Shown in pieces: positions 33,722 through 42,837 of a DNA stretch of 64,000 bases. Every line of letters begins with the position of its first letter. Position 1 is the stretch's first letter. The position numbers and the translations under genes were made by a program. The notes beneath the pieces were generated by a model that did not search any database, was not told where the DNA came from, and saw only the letters and a list, made by a program, of their open reading frames with translations. Origin of the DNA: Atopobium fossor DSM 15642 (lineage in GTDB: Bacteria; Actinomycetota; Coriobacteriia; Coriobacteriales; Atopobiaceae); assembly GCF_000483125.1 (NCBI RefSeq), contig NZ_AXXR01000004.1:161504-225503 (forward strand), written 5' to 3'.

Positions 33722-33820
33722 TCCATTCATCGAAATATGACTCCGTCATTGAGTTAATCACGTTATATCTGTAACTACCTAGTATCTATGACTAATCTCT
33801 TTACATGGGGGAGTTGGCTC

Positions 33821-34489
33821 ATGAGTACTGATGGAGCAGTACGTATATGCAATTGCATCCATCCAAGTGCGCGTGACATAGACGATGCAGTGTCGGTGTT
33901 ATGCAATGGCGGCTTGGTGCTTATGCCATCGGACACAACGTATCTTATGGCTACCTTGATGCTGCGTAAAAATAAAATCTCCAATGGTGTTGAGCGTTTA
34001 TATGCACTCAAGAAGCGTCATCGTGCATCGGCGTTTCCTTGGTTGGTTGGATCTTGGCATCAGTTAGAGGTACTGGGTTGTGAGCTTTCGGAAGATGCGG
34101 TAGAGATTGCCAGTAAGATGTGGCCTCAACCTGTTACTTTAGTGGTTCATGCATCTGCTGCGGTACCGCAGGCCTTGGCACGCCCAGATGAGACTGTAGC
34201 AATCCGCATGACCTCACATCCTCTTGTGGCTGGTGTCATTCATGCCTGTGGTACACCGCTTATCATAAGTAGTGCCAACCGGCATCTTCATGAGGTTCCT
34301 AAGTATTTCTCGCAGCTTGATTCCCGCATGATTGAGGCTGCAGATCTTGTCTTCCACGGCATTCCTAATGTATGTCATGGACCGAGCACTATTATCGATT
34401 GCACCGAAGGTGAGACTCGCGTTCTTCGTCGTGGTGCGGTCCCGGTTTCTCAAATCGAGAAGGTCTTGGGGCATCGTATTTTGTCCTAA
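33821..34489 (+). CDS. Second YrdC/Sua5-domain protein, diverged paralog
   Basis: A 222-residue YrdC-domain protein. It keeps LVLMPSDTTYLMA, a Lys-Lys-Arg (ALKKRHRAS), MWPQPVTLV, VAIRMTSHPL and ISSANRH, so the nucleotide pocket seems mostly intact. It is clearly different from the TsaC at 32 kb. Such extra copies are often labelled YciO, whose role is distinct from or weaker than TsaC. I start at ATG 33821, preceded by GGGGGAG at 7 bases; an upstream ATG at 33788 lacks a ribosome site. It is 19 bp from glpK, so probably cotranscribed. Confidence 0.78.
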   Translation: MSTDGAVRICNCIHPSARDIDDAVSVLCNGGLVLMPSDTTYLMATLMLRKNKISNGVERLYALKKRHRASAFPWLVGSWHQLEVLGCELSEDAVEIASKMWPQPVTLVVHASAAVPQALARPDETVAIRMTSHPLVAGVIHACGTPLIISSANRHLHEVPKYFSQLDSRMIEAADLVFHGIPNVCHGPSTIIDCTEGETRVLRRGAVPVSQIEKVLGHRILS

Positions 34490-34508
34490 CAAGCAAGAAA
34501 GGCACAGC

Positions 34509-36047
34509 ATGTCTGCTGCACAAACACTTTATTCTGGTGCTCATACCTTTAACTCACGTAATACTCGTGAGTATGTCATGAGTTTAGATGCTGGAACTAC
34601 TAGCGTACGCGCTATTTTGTTTGATGAGTACGGCATGAAAGTTGCCCAATCCTCGCGGGCAATTTCTATTTCCTATCCCCATCCTGGATGGGTAGAGCAA
34701 GATCCAGTAGAAATTCTTTCTGCTCAGATTGCCTGTATGGCAGAAGTGCAATTTAAAAGTGGTGTGCGCTCGGATCAGATTTGTGCAGTAGGTATTACTA
34801 ATCAGCGTGAGACGGTTGTGGTGTGGGATGGACGTACTGGTCAACCCATCTACAATGCGGTTGTGTGGCAGTGCCGTCGTACTGCGCCTATTGTTGATGC
34901 CCTTATCGCCGATGGCTATGGCGATCTTATTCGTCAGCGCACAGGTCTTATTCCTGATGCGTATTTTTCGGGAACTAAAATCAAATGGATCTTAGAAAAT
35001 GTTGATAGCGCACAGGAAATGGCTGCTTCCGGGGATTTGTTGTGTGGCACCATTGATAGTTGGCTTATTTACAACTTGACCGCAGGCGGAGTGCACGCAA
35101 CGGATTACACCAATGCTAGCCGTACCATGCTGTTTGACATCCATCGTTTGTGTTGGGATGAGGATTTGTGCAGCATTTTAGGGGTGCCTATGTCTATGCT
35201 GCCCGAAGCACTTCCCTCTAATGCAAGTTATGGTCGCGTGAGTTCGGATATTATGTCGCATCAGCCGCCCATTTATGGTGTTGCGGGAGATCAACAGGCA
35301 TCGTTGTATGGGCACTGTTGCTTTACACCTGGCAGCGTTAAAAATACGTACGGGACCGGCTGTTTTATGCTTATGAATCTTGGCGAGAAGCCCACAGATT
35401 CACAAAATGGCTTGGTGACAACCATTGGTATTGCCGAAGATGGTCACATAGACTACGCACTAGAAGGTTCAGTGTTTCAGGCGGGCTCTGTTATCCAGTG
35501 GTTGCGTGATGGCTTGGGGCTCATAGCCGATGCTGCTCAGTCCGAGCAAATTGCGCTATCGGTACCCGATACGGGTGGCTGTTATATTGTACCTGCTTTT
35601 AGTGGCATGGGCGCTCCTTGGTGGGATGCGGGGGCACGTGGTGTTATCTGCGGTATTACGCGCGGCGTTGATCGTGCACGATTGGTGCGTGCAGCCTGCG
35701 AGTCTTTGGCCTATCAAACCTATGACATTCTTAAGGCTATGGAGGCAGATTCTGGTCAGGAACTTACATCACTTCAGGTAGATGGTGGTGCTTCAAGTAA
35801 TAACTTTATTATGCAGTTCCAGGCAGACCTTATGGATATTAAAGTGGTACGTACACCCCAAAACGAGACAACCGCTTTAGGCGTAGCTTATCTTGCAGGT
35901 GTTGCACAGGGCTTTTGGGATAGTCGCGAAGAAGTGGCCTCCTTGGCTTGTCACGGAGATGTTTTTGTCCCCGCTATTACTGGCTTAGAGCGTGAACAAC
36001 TACTGGCCGGTTGGCGTGCCGCCGTTCGCAAGACTATCTCGCGCTAA
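34509..36047 (+). CDS. glpK: Glycerol kinase
   Basis: A 512-residue FGGY kinase phosphorylating glycerol to glycerol-3-phosphate. Seen: SLDAGTTSVRAILFD near the N terminus, the glycerol-site region ITNQRETVVVWD and W-QCRRT, YGTGCFMLMN, and DGGASSNNFIMQFQADL. ATG 34509 follows AGAAAGG; it leaves 23 residues before the usual beginning of the fold, slightly more than most GlpK. An internal ATG at 34578 lacks a ribosome site. No glpF or glpD is nearby. Confidence 0.93.
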   Translation: MSAAQTLYSGAHTFNSRNTREYVMSLDAGTTSVRAILFDEYGMKVAQSSRAISISYPHPGWVEQDPVEILSAQIACMAEVQFKSGVRSDQICAVGITNQRETVVVWDGRTGQPIYNAVVWQCRRTAPIVDALIADGYGDLIRQRTGLIPDAYFSGTKIKWILENVDSAQEMAASGDLLCGTIDSWLIYNLTAGGVHATDYTNASRTMLFDIHRLCWDEDLCSILGVPMSMLPEALPSNASYGRVSSDIMSHQPPIYGVAGDQQASLYGHCCFTPGSVKNTYGTGCFMLMNLGEKPTDSQNGLVTTIGIAEDGHIDYALEGSVFQAGSVIQWLRDGLGLIADAAQSEQIALSVPDTGGCYIVPAFSGMGAPWWDAGARGVICGITRGVDRARLVRAACESLAYQTYDILKAMEADSGQELTSLQVDGGASSNNFIMQFQADLMDIKVVRTPQNETTALGVAYLAGVAQGFWDSREEVASLACHGDVFVPAITGLEREQLLAGWRAAVRKTISR

Positions 36048-36123
36048 TTTGTCATCTTCCTACATCCTCACCTCTATTTTGCGGTACGCTTACCGTACAA
36101 GAATTATGACTTAAGGAGCTTGT

Positions 36124-36585
36124 ATGCGCATTGCCATTGCATCCGACCACGCTGGCTTTATCCAGAAGACACCCCTTGTCGAGTATCTGCAATCCTTAGG
36201 GCATGAAGTACGTGATTTTGGTCCTTCCAATGAGGACCGCGTGGATTATCCTGACTTTGCCGATAAAGTTGCACGTGCTGTTGCAGCGGGTCAAGCGGAT
36301 CGTGGCGTTCTTATTTGTGGTACGGGTATTGGTATGGCACTTACCGCGGATAAAATCGCTGGTATTCGTGCCTCTGTCATTCAAACCCCTGAGTTTGCCC
36401 ATCTTTTCCGCGAGCATAACAATGGTAATGTTTTGTGTATTTCTGGTCGCTTTACAGCGCTTGACCTAAACAAGCAAATTGTAGAGGAGTTTTTGACTAC
36501 CGAGTTTGGTGGTGGGCGTCATACAGGGCGTGTTGAGAAAATCATGCGTGAGGATGATGCAAACTTTTGTGGTGTAGCTGAGTAG
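36124..36585 (+). CDS. rpiB: Ribose-5-phosphate isomerase B
   Basis: A 153-residue RpiB/LacAB-family isomerase interconverting ribose-5-P and ribulose-5-P. SDHAGF opens the protein, and the catalytic Cys lies in [15 protein letters not shown]. Phosphate-binding residues ([12 protein letters not shown]) follow. AAGGAG is 6 bases upstream. It would process ribose-5-P from PsuG and DeoB. It precedes upp. Confidence 0.93.
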   Translation: MRIAIASDHAGFIQKTPLVEYLQSLGHEVRDFGPSNEDRVDYPDFADKVARAVAAGQADRGVLICGTGIGMALTADKIAGIRASVIQTPEFAHLFREHNNGNVLCISGRFTALDLNKQIVEEFLTTEFGGGRHTGRVEKIMREDDANFCGVAE

Positions 36586-36643
36586 GTGCAGAGCCTATGT
36601 CGTCTCATCATTGCAAATAGGTCTTTTTACGAAAGGAACTTTC

Positions 36644-37288
36644 ATGTCTAATTTTGACGAGTCTCGTCTTACGATTGTTAATCATCCTCTGGTACAGCAT
36701 AAGCTTCATATTTTGCGTGATGAGCAAACCAGCACTAAGCAATTTCGTGAGCTGGTAACCGAGCTCGCTATGTTTGAGGGCTACGAGGCTATGCGTGATC
36801 TTCCTTTGGAAGACGTGCAGGTAAAAACTCCTTTGGAGACGGCAACCTGCAAGCGTATTGCTGGTAAGAAAGTTGCTATTATTCCCATCTTACGCGCTGG
36901 TATGGGCATGGTAGATGGTATGTTGAGCTTGGTTCCTTCTGCACGTGTTGGTCACGTTGGTATGTATCGCGATCCAGAAACTCATGAACCTCATCAGTAT
37001 TACTGCAAGCTTCCTTCCGATGTTGCTAATCGTACCTGCTTGATCGTTGATCCTATGTTGGCAACCGGCGGCTCGCTTACCGCTGCAATTCAGTTTTTGC
37101 GTGAGGCCGGCGCAACTGATGTGCGCGCATTGGTTTTGGTTGCTGCTCCCGAGGGTGTAAAGACTGTTTTGGACTTTGATCCCAACGTCTTGCTGTATAC
37201 CTGCTCTCTTGATCGTCAGCTCAATGACCATGCCTACATCCTTCCTGGTCTTGGTGATGCGGGCGACCGTATTTACGGAACCAAATAG
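36644..37288 (+). CDS. upp: Uracil phosphoribosyltransferase
   Basis: A 214-residue enzyme converting uracil and PRPP to UMP. The PRPP loop [12 protein letters not shown] and the uracil-binding C terminus [13 protein letters not shown] are clear, along with [16 protein letters not shown] 36644 follows GAAAGGAAC; the longer frame from 36611 lacks a site. It salvages uracil released by PsuG and Pdp. Confidence 0.95.
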   Translation: MSNFDESRLTIVNHPLVQHKLHILRDEQTSTKQFRELVTELAMFEGYEAMRDLPLEDVQVKTPLETATCKRIAGKKVAIIPILRAGMGMVDGMLSLVPSARVGHVGMYRDPETHEPHQYYCKLPSDVANRTCLIVDPMLATGGSLTAAIQFLREAGATDVRALVLVAAPEGVKTVLDFDPNVLLYTCSLDRQLNDHAYILPGLGDAGDRIYGTK

Positions 37289-37321
37289 TCATTTTGCAAG
37301 CTGCAAAAGAAACCTGTATGT

Positions 37322-38665
37322 ATGTCACCGGTGTTCGCTAAAAAATATCGCAATCGCACGCGCTGGGCCCATACCGTAAGCAAGATGGTGGGTTATCTTT
37401 TGGTGGGCAGCTCAATCTTTTTGCTGGTGCTCTTATTTATGCTGTTGCGCACCAATCCCAACCCAGTGCCTGCACTCGTGATCATTTCCGCCTTTGTTTT
37501 GCTATGTTTCTTCTATGCCTACGTAATGGTTTTGCCTGATGACCTTACGCTTACAGCAACAGACCGTACGCTTCAAACGGCATCACAACTTCTTACGTTT
37601 GCTGCTCAGGGCTTATCACCAGAGATGGCAGCAGGTGTATGTTCTATCATTTTGCCGGAAACATTTGCAAGCGCAATTGCGGTAACCAATGGCGTGCAAA
37701 TGCTTGCAACAGCAGGCAAAAATACCGATAAATACCCTATGGGTCACCCGGTTAACCAGGCAACTTTAGATTCGGTTAAGACGGGTCAAATGCAAATTTT
37801 TTATCGCGATGAAGTGCCATCAAATGACTTATTTCCCCTGCGTGCGGGTATTGTAGTTCCTCTTAAGGTGCACAATGAGGTTGTGGGAACCATCGAGTTG
37901 TACTACACGCGTGCCAGCCAAATTGATCAGCGTCAGATTGCACTGTCCACAGGCTTTGGCGAACTATTATCTTCGCAACTTGTGTCATACGAGCTGGAGC
38001 AGCAGTTTAAGCGCTCTTCTCAAATTGAACTTCGTGCCCTTCAATCGCAGGTAGACCCTCATTTCTTGTTTAATACTATTGGTACTATTGTTTCTGTAGT
38101 ACGAACAGATCCAGGTCGCGCTCGTAAGCTACTTATTGACTTCTCAAACTATTATCGACAAACCCTCGGAGATTCAGAAAGTCTCATTCCGCTTTCGCGT
38201 GAGTTTGAGCAAGGTATGCGTTATATTAACCTCATGCAGGCACGGTATGGAGAAGATCGTTTAAGCATTACTTCCAATTTGGATGTAGACACAGCAGATT
38301 TGTTGGTGCCGCCCTTCATTCTTCAACCAATTTTGGAGAACTGTATTAAGCATGGCATGCGTGAAATAGAGCCGTTACATATTGTATTTACCAGCAAGGC
38401 TATTGATGATGGTGTGGAAATAACGGTGGCAGATGATGGCGTTGGGATGTCTCCCGAAGTTCTAGCAACGGCCTTTGATAGCAATGCACGTACCGAGTCG
38501 ACGACTCAAAAGGGCTGCGGATTGGCGCTATGCAACGTAATGTCTCGTGTACGGTATTTTTTCGATTTCAAGTCGGGGATTGATATTCAGTCTACGCTTG
38601 GAGAAGGAACGACTGTGCGTTTTACGCTTGTTGGTGCACCACGTAGAATAAAAATCATCGAATAG
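37322..38665 (+). CDS. LytS-family sensor histidine kinase
   Basis: A 447-residue membrane kinase. Two spans lie at about 17-41 and 48-70, then a GAF-like region about 85-230. The His_kinase domain has phospho-His247 in QVDPHFLFNTI, followed by the ATPase domain with LQPILENCIKHGM and GLALCNVMSRV. Related kinases with two short spans and GAF (LytS, BtsS, YpdA) sense pyruvate or similar small acids, though this one has fewer spans than LytS. It is followed by its LytTR response regulator after 78 bp. The ribosome site is weak. Confidence 0.88.
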   Translation: MSPVFAKKYRNRTRWAHTVSKMVGYLLVGSSIFLLVLLFMLLRTNPNPVPALVIISAFVLLCFFYAYVMVLPDDLTLTATDRTLQTASQLLTFAAQGLSPEMAAGVCSIILPETFASAIAVTNGVQMLATAGKNTDKYPMGHPVNQATLDSVKTGQMQIFYRDEVPSNDLFPLRAGIVVPLKVHNEVVGTIELYYTRASQIDQRQIALSTGFGELLSSQLVSYELEQQFKRSSQIELRALQSQVDPHFLFNTIGTIVSVVRTDPGRARKLLIDFSNYYRQTLGDSESLIPLSREFEQGMRYINLMQARYGEDRLSITSNLDVDTADLLVPPFILQPILENCIKHGMREIEPLHIVFTSKAIDDGVEITVADDGVGMSPEVLATAFDSNARTESTTQKGCGLALCNVMSRVRYFFDFKSGIDIQSTLGEGTTVRFTLVGAPRRIKIIE

Positions 38666-38743
38666 CGTTATATTTGTAATCATATATTACAGCAGATAAA
38701 CGCTATGAGTTAAAGACAATGCTCGGGTTTGTAAGGGAGAAAG

Positions 38744-39472
38744 ATGAACTCCTGGAAGGTATTAACAGTTGACGATGAGCCGCCTATTCGTGCGGAGCTT
38801 CGCTATCTGCTTGAGCAGGATGCTCGCGTGGCAGAGGTGCAGGAAGCTGGCAGTGTCAGTGCTGCCATGTTGACCATCCTAGAAGAGCAGATTGATATTG
38901 TATTTTTAGATATTTCTATGCCTGGTACGAGCGGTATGCAACTGGCTGAATTTTTGCAGAATCTCACAAATCCACCTGCAGTTGTGTTTGTGACTGCCTA
39001 CGCGGAATTTGCAGCCGATGCCTACAATCTGGATGCGGTTGACTATGTACTCAAACCGGTGGAACTTGACCGAGTAGAGCATGCGCTTGATAAGGTTGAA
39101 GCACTGCGTTCGCAATCGGGTAAGCCTACAACTACAGAGCCTCGTATGTTAGTTGAGCAAGGCGATACACAAACCTATATTCTCATCAATACTATTGTGT
39201 ATGTAGAAGCCCGTGGCAATTATGCCAATGTGTATACCAAGAATAACTCCTATCTGGTAAAAAGCTCTATGAGTACTCTGGAAAAGCGTCTTGCAACAGA
39301 GGGATTCATTCGCATTCATAAGAGCTTCATTGTGAATAAAAGTCAAATTAATAAAGTCCATCCAATTGAACATGGTCTTTTGGAATTGTCTCTCCATGAT
39401 CGCCAAGAGATGCTACCTATTTCGCGCCGTAAGGCTGCATTTGTAAAAGCAGAGCTTGGTATTACGAATTAG
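38744..39472 (+). CDS. LytTR-family response regulator
   Basis: A 242-residue regulator. The receiver (1-120) has the acidic pair DDEP, phospho-Asp56 in FLDISMPG, and KPVE. The LytTR DNA-binding domain (about 135-240) has VEARGNYANVYT, FIRIHKSFIVN and ISRRKA. AAGGGAG precedes the start. LytTR proteins bind pairs of 9-bp direct repeats; one such candidate is upstream of the APC permease at 41135-41164. Confidence 0.92.
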   Translation: MNSWKVLTVDDEPPIRAELRYLLEQDARVAEVQEAGSVSAAMLTILEEQIDIVFLDISMPGTSGMQLAEFLQNLTNPPAVVFVTAYAEFAADAYNLDAVDYVLKPVELDRVEHALDKVEALRSQSGKPTTTEPRMLVEQGDTQTYILINTIVYVEARGNYANVYTKNNSYLVKSSMSTLEKRLATEGFIRIHKSFIVNKSQINKVHPIEHGLLELSLHDRQEMLPISRRKAAFVKAELGITN

Positions 39473-39480
39473 TGCATAAG

Positions 39481-40974
39481 TTAGTGTTCGCTCATTTCGG
39501 TGTCTAAGACAAGTTCGGTGTCCTCATGAGGAAGTTTTGCCCAACCCTTGCGTGCTCTGTGTCGCAGGGCATAGCCAAAACAGGTCCACAGCACAAGAAC
39601 TAGCCAGTTAAAGGGAGTAAGGCTACTGGGAACACCGGGCGTCACAATAAAAAAGAGCAAGATAAGGCTGTTTATACAGGCAATAATAATGCCAATGATG
39701 CCGCCTGGCACGCGGTAGGGGCGCGCAAGTTCAGGCTCACTAAAACGCAGTTTAAAACAGCTAAATGAAGCAGCTACACAGGAGAAAATAAAGCCTGCGG
39801 AGGCAACCGTTGCTAGAGGTGTGAGCACTGCATGCCCTAGGAAGGGGCCAAGCACGGTGACGCCTGCCAAGATATAGTAGGCATTGTCAGGAACATTGCC
39901 ATTCTCGTTAAGATGCGCAAGATTGGCAGGAAGTTGATGACGCCGTGCTAAGCCATAGGCTATACGAGAAGAGGCTCCCAAAAACGCATTCATGGGGCCG
40001 AGTGATCCAAAGATCATAACGCCAATAATAGCTGTGTATGCAAAAATATTAAGCTGTTTAAGGGCACTAAGAGCAGGGCTGGGGCTTTGGACAAATGCTC
40101 TCCAGGGCATCAAAGTGCCAAAAGAGAAGATAGATACCAAATAAAAGCATCCAGCTGCAATAATGGCAAGCGAAATAACTTTGCCAAATTTTGACCAATT
40201 AATGCCGCGAGCTGCTTCACCAGCATGGATAGTGATGGTATCAAACCCTGCATAGTAAAACGGTGCAATGGCAAGTACGGCAACAATGCCTCCGGGCAAA
40301 TTACGTGCGCTTGTATTACCTAAGGCGCTTGTACTTATAGGAACAAAGGTAGGAAGCGCATTTGCTGCAGATCCTGCAAAGAGTGTGATTAGAAGTGTAA
40401 GAACCATGCCCAAAAGAAGTGGTTTTACTAAAAATGCACTGAGACGGGCTTCGGATTGTACGCCGCGTAAATTACTGTGAATAACCCACAGACAAAACCC
40501 AATAGAAATGAGCACGGGCCATACATATATATCTGTATGCATAATGCTGTAGAGCTTAATGCTTCTAAGCCAGGTAAATGCTGGAAATGTTGCCACCTGA
40601 TCGGAGAGCAAACTAGAAATAACGATGGCTTCCCAAGGACAAATAAGGGCATTGCTGAGCAATAAGAACCAGCCACATAAGAATGCGGGTATCTCACCAA
40701 AGGCTCTAAAGGCATGTTCAGCCGCGCCGCCCGCAACGGGTATAGCACAGGCAAGCTCGCTAAAGACCGAACCAATGGGCACCAAAATAATGGTAGCAAG
40801 CAAAAAGGCATACATGGCTGGCAAAGGTCCGCCACCAAGTACCATCCAATTGCCCACCAACAAAGTCCAACTGGTTCCAACAATTGCACCAAAGGCAATG
40901 GTGAACAGGTTCCAAAGCGACAAGGTCTTTTGTAGGCGAGGACGTTCGATACTGTCTTTAGAAAAATACTTCAT
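39481..40974 (-). CDS. APC-family amino acid permease, copy A
   Basis: A 497-residue membrane transporter with about 12 spans. The N-terminal APC block FTIAFGAIVGTSWTLLVGNW and later DTITIHAGEAARGINW identify the amino acid/polyamine/organocation superfamily. It is strikingly similar to the divergent permease at 41299 (shared LVGNWMV-GGGP-PAM and CPWEAI-IS-LL-D). It ends 9 bp from the convergent response-regulator gene. The ribosome site on the minus strand is AAAGGAGTT. Substrate unknown. Confidence 0.88.
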   Translation of the reverse strand: MKYFSKDSIERPRLQKTLSLWNLFTIAFGAIVGTSWTLLVGNWMVLGGGPLPAMYAFLLATIILVPIGSVFSELACAIPVAGGAAEHAFRAFGEIPAFLCGWFLLLSNALICPWEAIVISSLLSDQVATFPAFTWLRSIKLYSIMHTDIYVWPVLISIGFCLWVIHSNLRGVQSEARLSAFLVKPLLLGMVLTLLITLFAGSAANALPTFVPISTSALGNTSARNLPGGIVAVLAIAPFYYAGFDTITIHAGEAARGINWSKFGKVISLAIIAAGCFYLVSIFSFGTLMPWRAFVQSPSPALSALKQLNIFAYTAIIGVMIFGSLGPMNAFLGASSRIAYGLARRHQLPANLAHLNENGNVPDNAYYILAGVTVLGPFLGHAVLTPLATVASAGFIFSCVAASFSCFKLRFSEPELARPYRVPGGIIGIIIACINSLILLFFIVTPGVPSSLTPFNWLVLVLWTCFGYALRHRARKGWAKLPHEDTELVLDTEMSEH

Positions 40975-41134
40975 GCAACTCCTTTGTCTGTTTTATTATC
41001 CACAGTCTGCTTGCAAAAAATAGGTTGTGCCACAGCCCTATTCTCTAAAAGGAGTGTTTTTGTCCGCTGGAAGCATATAGATGAATATAGAGGCAAAAAT
41101 ATGCTGTCTTTTATTGTTGTTATCTACCTATCAA

Positions 41135-41164
41135 ACCGTTAATCATCAAATAATTTCCGATTAT
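41135..41164 (+). promoter_or_regulatory. Candidate LytTR box upstream of APC permease B
   Basis: ACCGTTAAT (41135-41143) fits the published LytTR half-site [TA][AC][CA]GTTN[AG][TG] exactly. TCCGATTAT (41156-41164) fits with one mismatch. The 12-bp spacing is the usual one. It lies about 135 bp before the permease start, in the 324-bp divergent region. I see nothing else firm in that region. Confidence 0.5.
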
Positions 41165-41298
41165 CAAATTGAAAGTCACACTCAAAGTAAACGGTGCTCT
41201 TGTTGCTATAGCGAGTTCGTATTCTAGGGTCAAGTAAAAATTTGTTGTTGGGTGCACCAATACGTAACAAATGATTGGATGAAAAGGGAGGGGATGTA

Positions 41299-42747
41299 AT
41301 GTCAGACAAGAACACACAAGCCGAAGCTGCGGGTGGGATGAAAAAGGAGCTTTCACTCTTTAACTTCTTTACCATTGGCTTTGGCGCCATTATTGGCACG
41401 GGCTGGGTTTTGCTCGTAGGCAATTGGATGGTTATGGGCGGCGGCCCAATCCCTGCAATGATTGCCTTTGCATTAGGAGCACTTTTCCTTGTTCCTATTG
41501 GTATGGTGTTTGGCGAGCTTACTGCAGCAATTCCTATTTCGGGAGGAATTATTGAGTATGTAGACCGTACCTACGGTCGTAAACTCGGTTTCCTTACGGG
41601 ATGGATGCTTCTGTTGGGCAACGCTCCACTATGTCCGTGGGAGGCAATTGCAATTTCTACTTTGCTTACCGATCGTTTTGCAGAGTTTCCTGCTCTTGCA
41701 TGGTTGCGCTCGGTTAAGTTGTACACTCTGCTCGGTGCAGACGTGTACCTGTGGCCAACTGTTATTGCTCTTGGTTTTGCCGTGCTTGTTATTTTCCTTA
41801 ATTTCCGCGGCGCAGGTGCAGCAGCTAAGCTTTCGTCTTTCCTTACAAAGGCATTGCTGGCTGGCATGATTTTGGCCATGGTTATTTCTTTTGCAACTGG
41901 TTCTCCTTCTCATGCTCTGCCTGTTTTCTCACAGGTAAGCAACACTGCAGGTGGAGATACTACTGCAACCAGCTTATTGGGAGGCATCGTTGCGGTATTG
42001 GTAATGACGCCGTTCTTCTATGCAGGCTTTGATACCATTCCTCAGCAAGCCGAAGAGGCTTCCGAAGGTCTGGATTGGAAGAAATTTGGCATCATTCCCG
42101 CATTAGCACTTCTTGCATCCGGTGGCTTCTACCTCATTTGCATCTATGCATTTGGCACCATCATTGACTGGCATGATTTTGTTATTCCCGCAGTTCCTGC
42201 ATTGGCAGTTTTGGAGCGCATTAATTTGTTCTTCTATATTGCCATGCTCATCATTGCAACACTTGGACCTCTGGGCCCAATGAACGCATTCTTTGGCGCA
42301 TCCACACGTTTAATGTTGGCTCTTGGCCGCAAGCAAATGCTACCTGAGTCTTTTGCACAGATTGATCCCCAGACAGGTGCTCCCAAGACGGCAAACTATG
42401 TATTGGCAGGTTTGACGCTTATTGGACCATTCTTGGGTCGCAACATGCTGGTTCCTCTGACCAATGTAGCTTCGCTTGGCTTCATCTTCGCATGCACCAT
42501 GGCCGGTTTTGCATGCCTTAAATTGCGCAAGACTGAGCCCGATCTTAAGCGTCCTTACAAGGTTAACGGTGGTATGGCCGGTATTTTAGCTGCAATTTGT
42601 GCAGGTCTTATCATCATCGCCCTTATGGTAGTGCCCTTTAGCCCTGCAGCTCTTAACACCATTGAGTGGGCTATCACTATTAGTTGGGTAGTTGTTGGTT
42701 TCGTTATTCTTCTCGCCTTTGGATCTAAGAAGACGACAAGTGCTTAA
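41299..42747 (+). CDS. APC-family amino acid permease, copy B
   Basis: A 482-residue transporter with about 12 spans. N-terminal FTIGFGAIIGTGWVLLVGNW is the APC signature; PQQAEEASEGLDW marks the loop after span 6. It is a paralog of the divergent permease. I start at ATG 41299, after GGGAGGGG; the in-frame ATG at 41275 is upstream of that site. An amidohydrolase follows after 90 bp without a terminator, so both are likely cotranscribed and concern the same amino acid or peptide-like compound. Confidence 0.9.
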   Translation: MSDKNTQAEAAGGMKKELSLFNFFTIGFGAIIGTGWVLLVGNWMVMGGGPIPAMIAFALGALFLVPIGMVFGELTAAIPISGGIIEYVDRTYGRKLGFLTGWMLLLGNAPLCPWEAIAISTLLTDRFAEFPALAWLRSVKLYTLLGADVYLWPTVIALGFAVLVIFLNFRGAGAAAKLSSFLTKALLAGMILAMVISFATGSPSHALPVFSQVSNTAGGDTTATSLLGGIVAVLVMTPFFYAGFDTIPQQAEEASEGLDWKKFGIIPALALLASGGFYLICIYAFGTIIDWHDFVIPAVPALAVLERINLFFYIAMLIIATLGPLGPMNAFFGASTRLMLALGRKQMLPESFAQIDPQTGAPKTANYVLAGLTLIGPFLGRNMLVPLTNVASLGFIFACTMAGFACLKLRKTEPDLKRPYKVNGGMAGILAAICAGLIIIALMVVPFSPAALNTIEWAITISWVVVGFVILLAFGSKKTTSA

Positions 42748-42837
42748 GGTCGCTTAAGGCAAGAAGTCTAAACACAAGTTAGGTACGTTAGTACAAGGAA
42801 GGTTCGTAAAAAGAGTTTGGAATTTGGAGGGGTTTGT

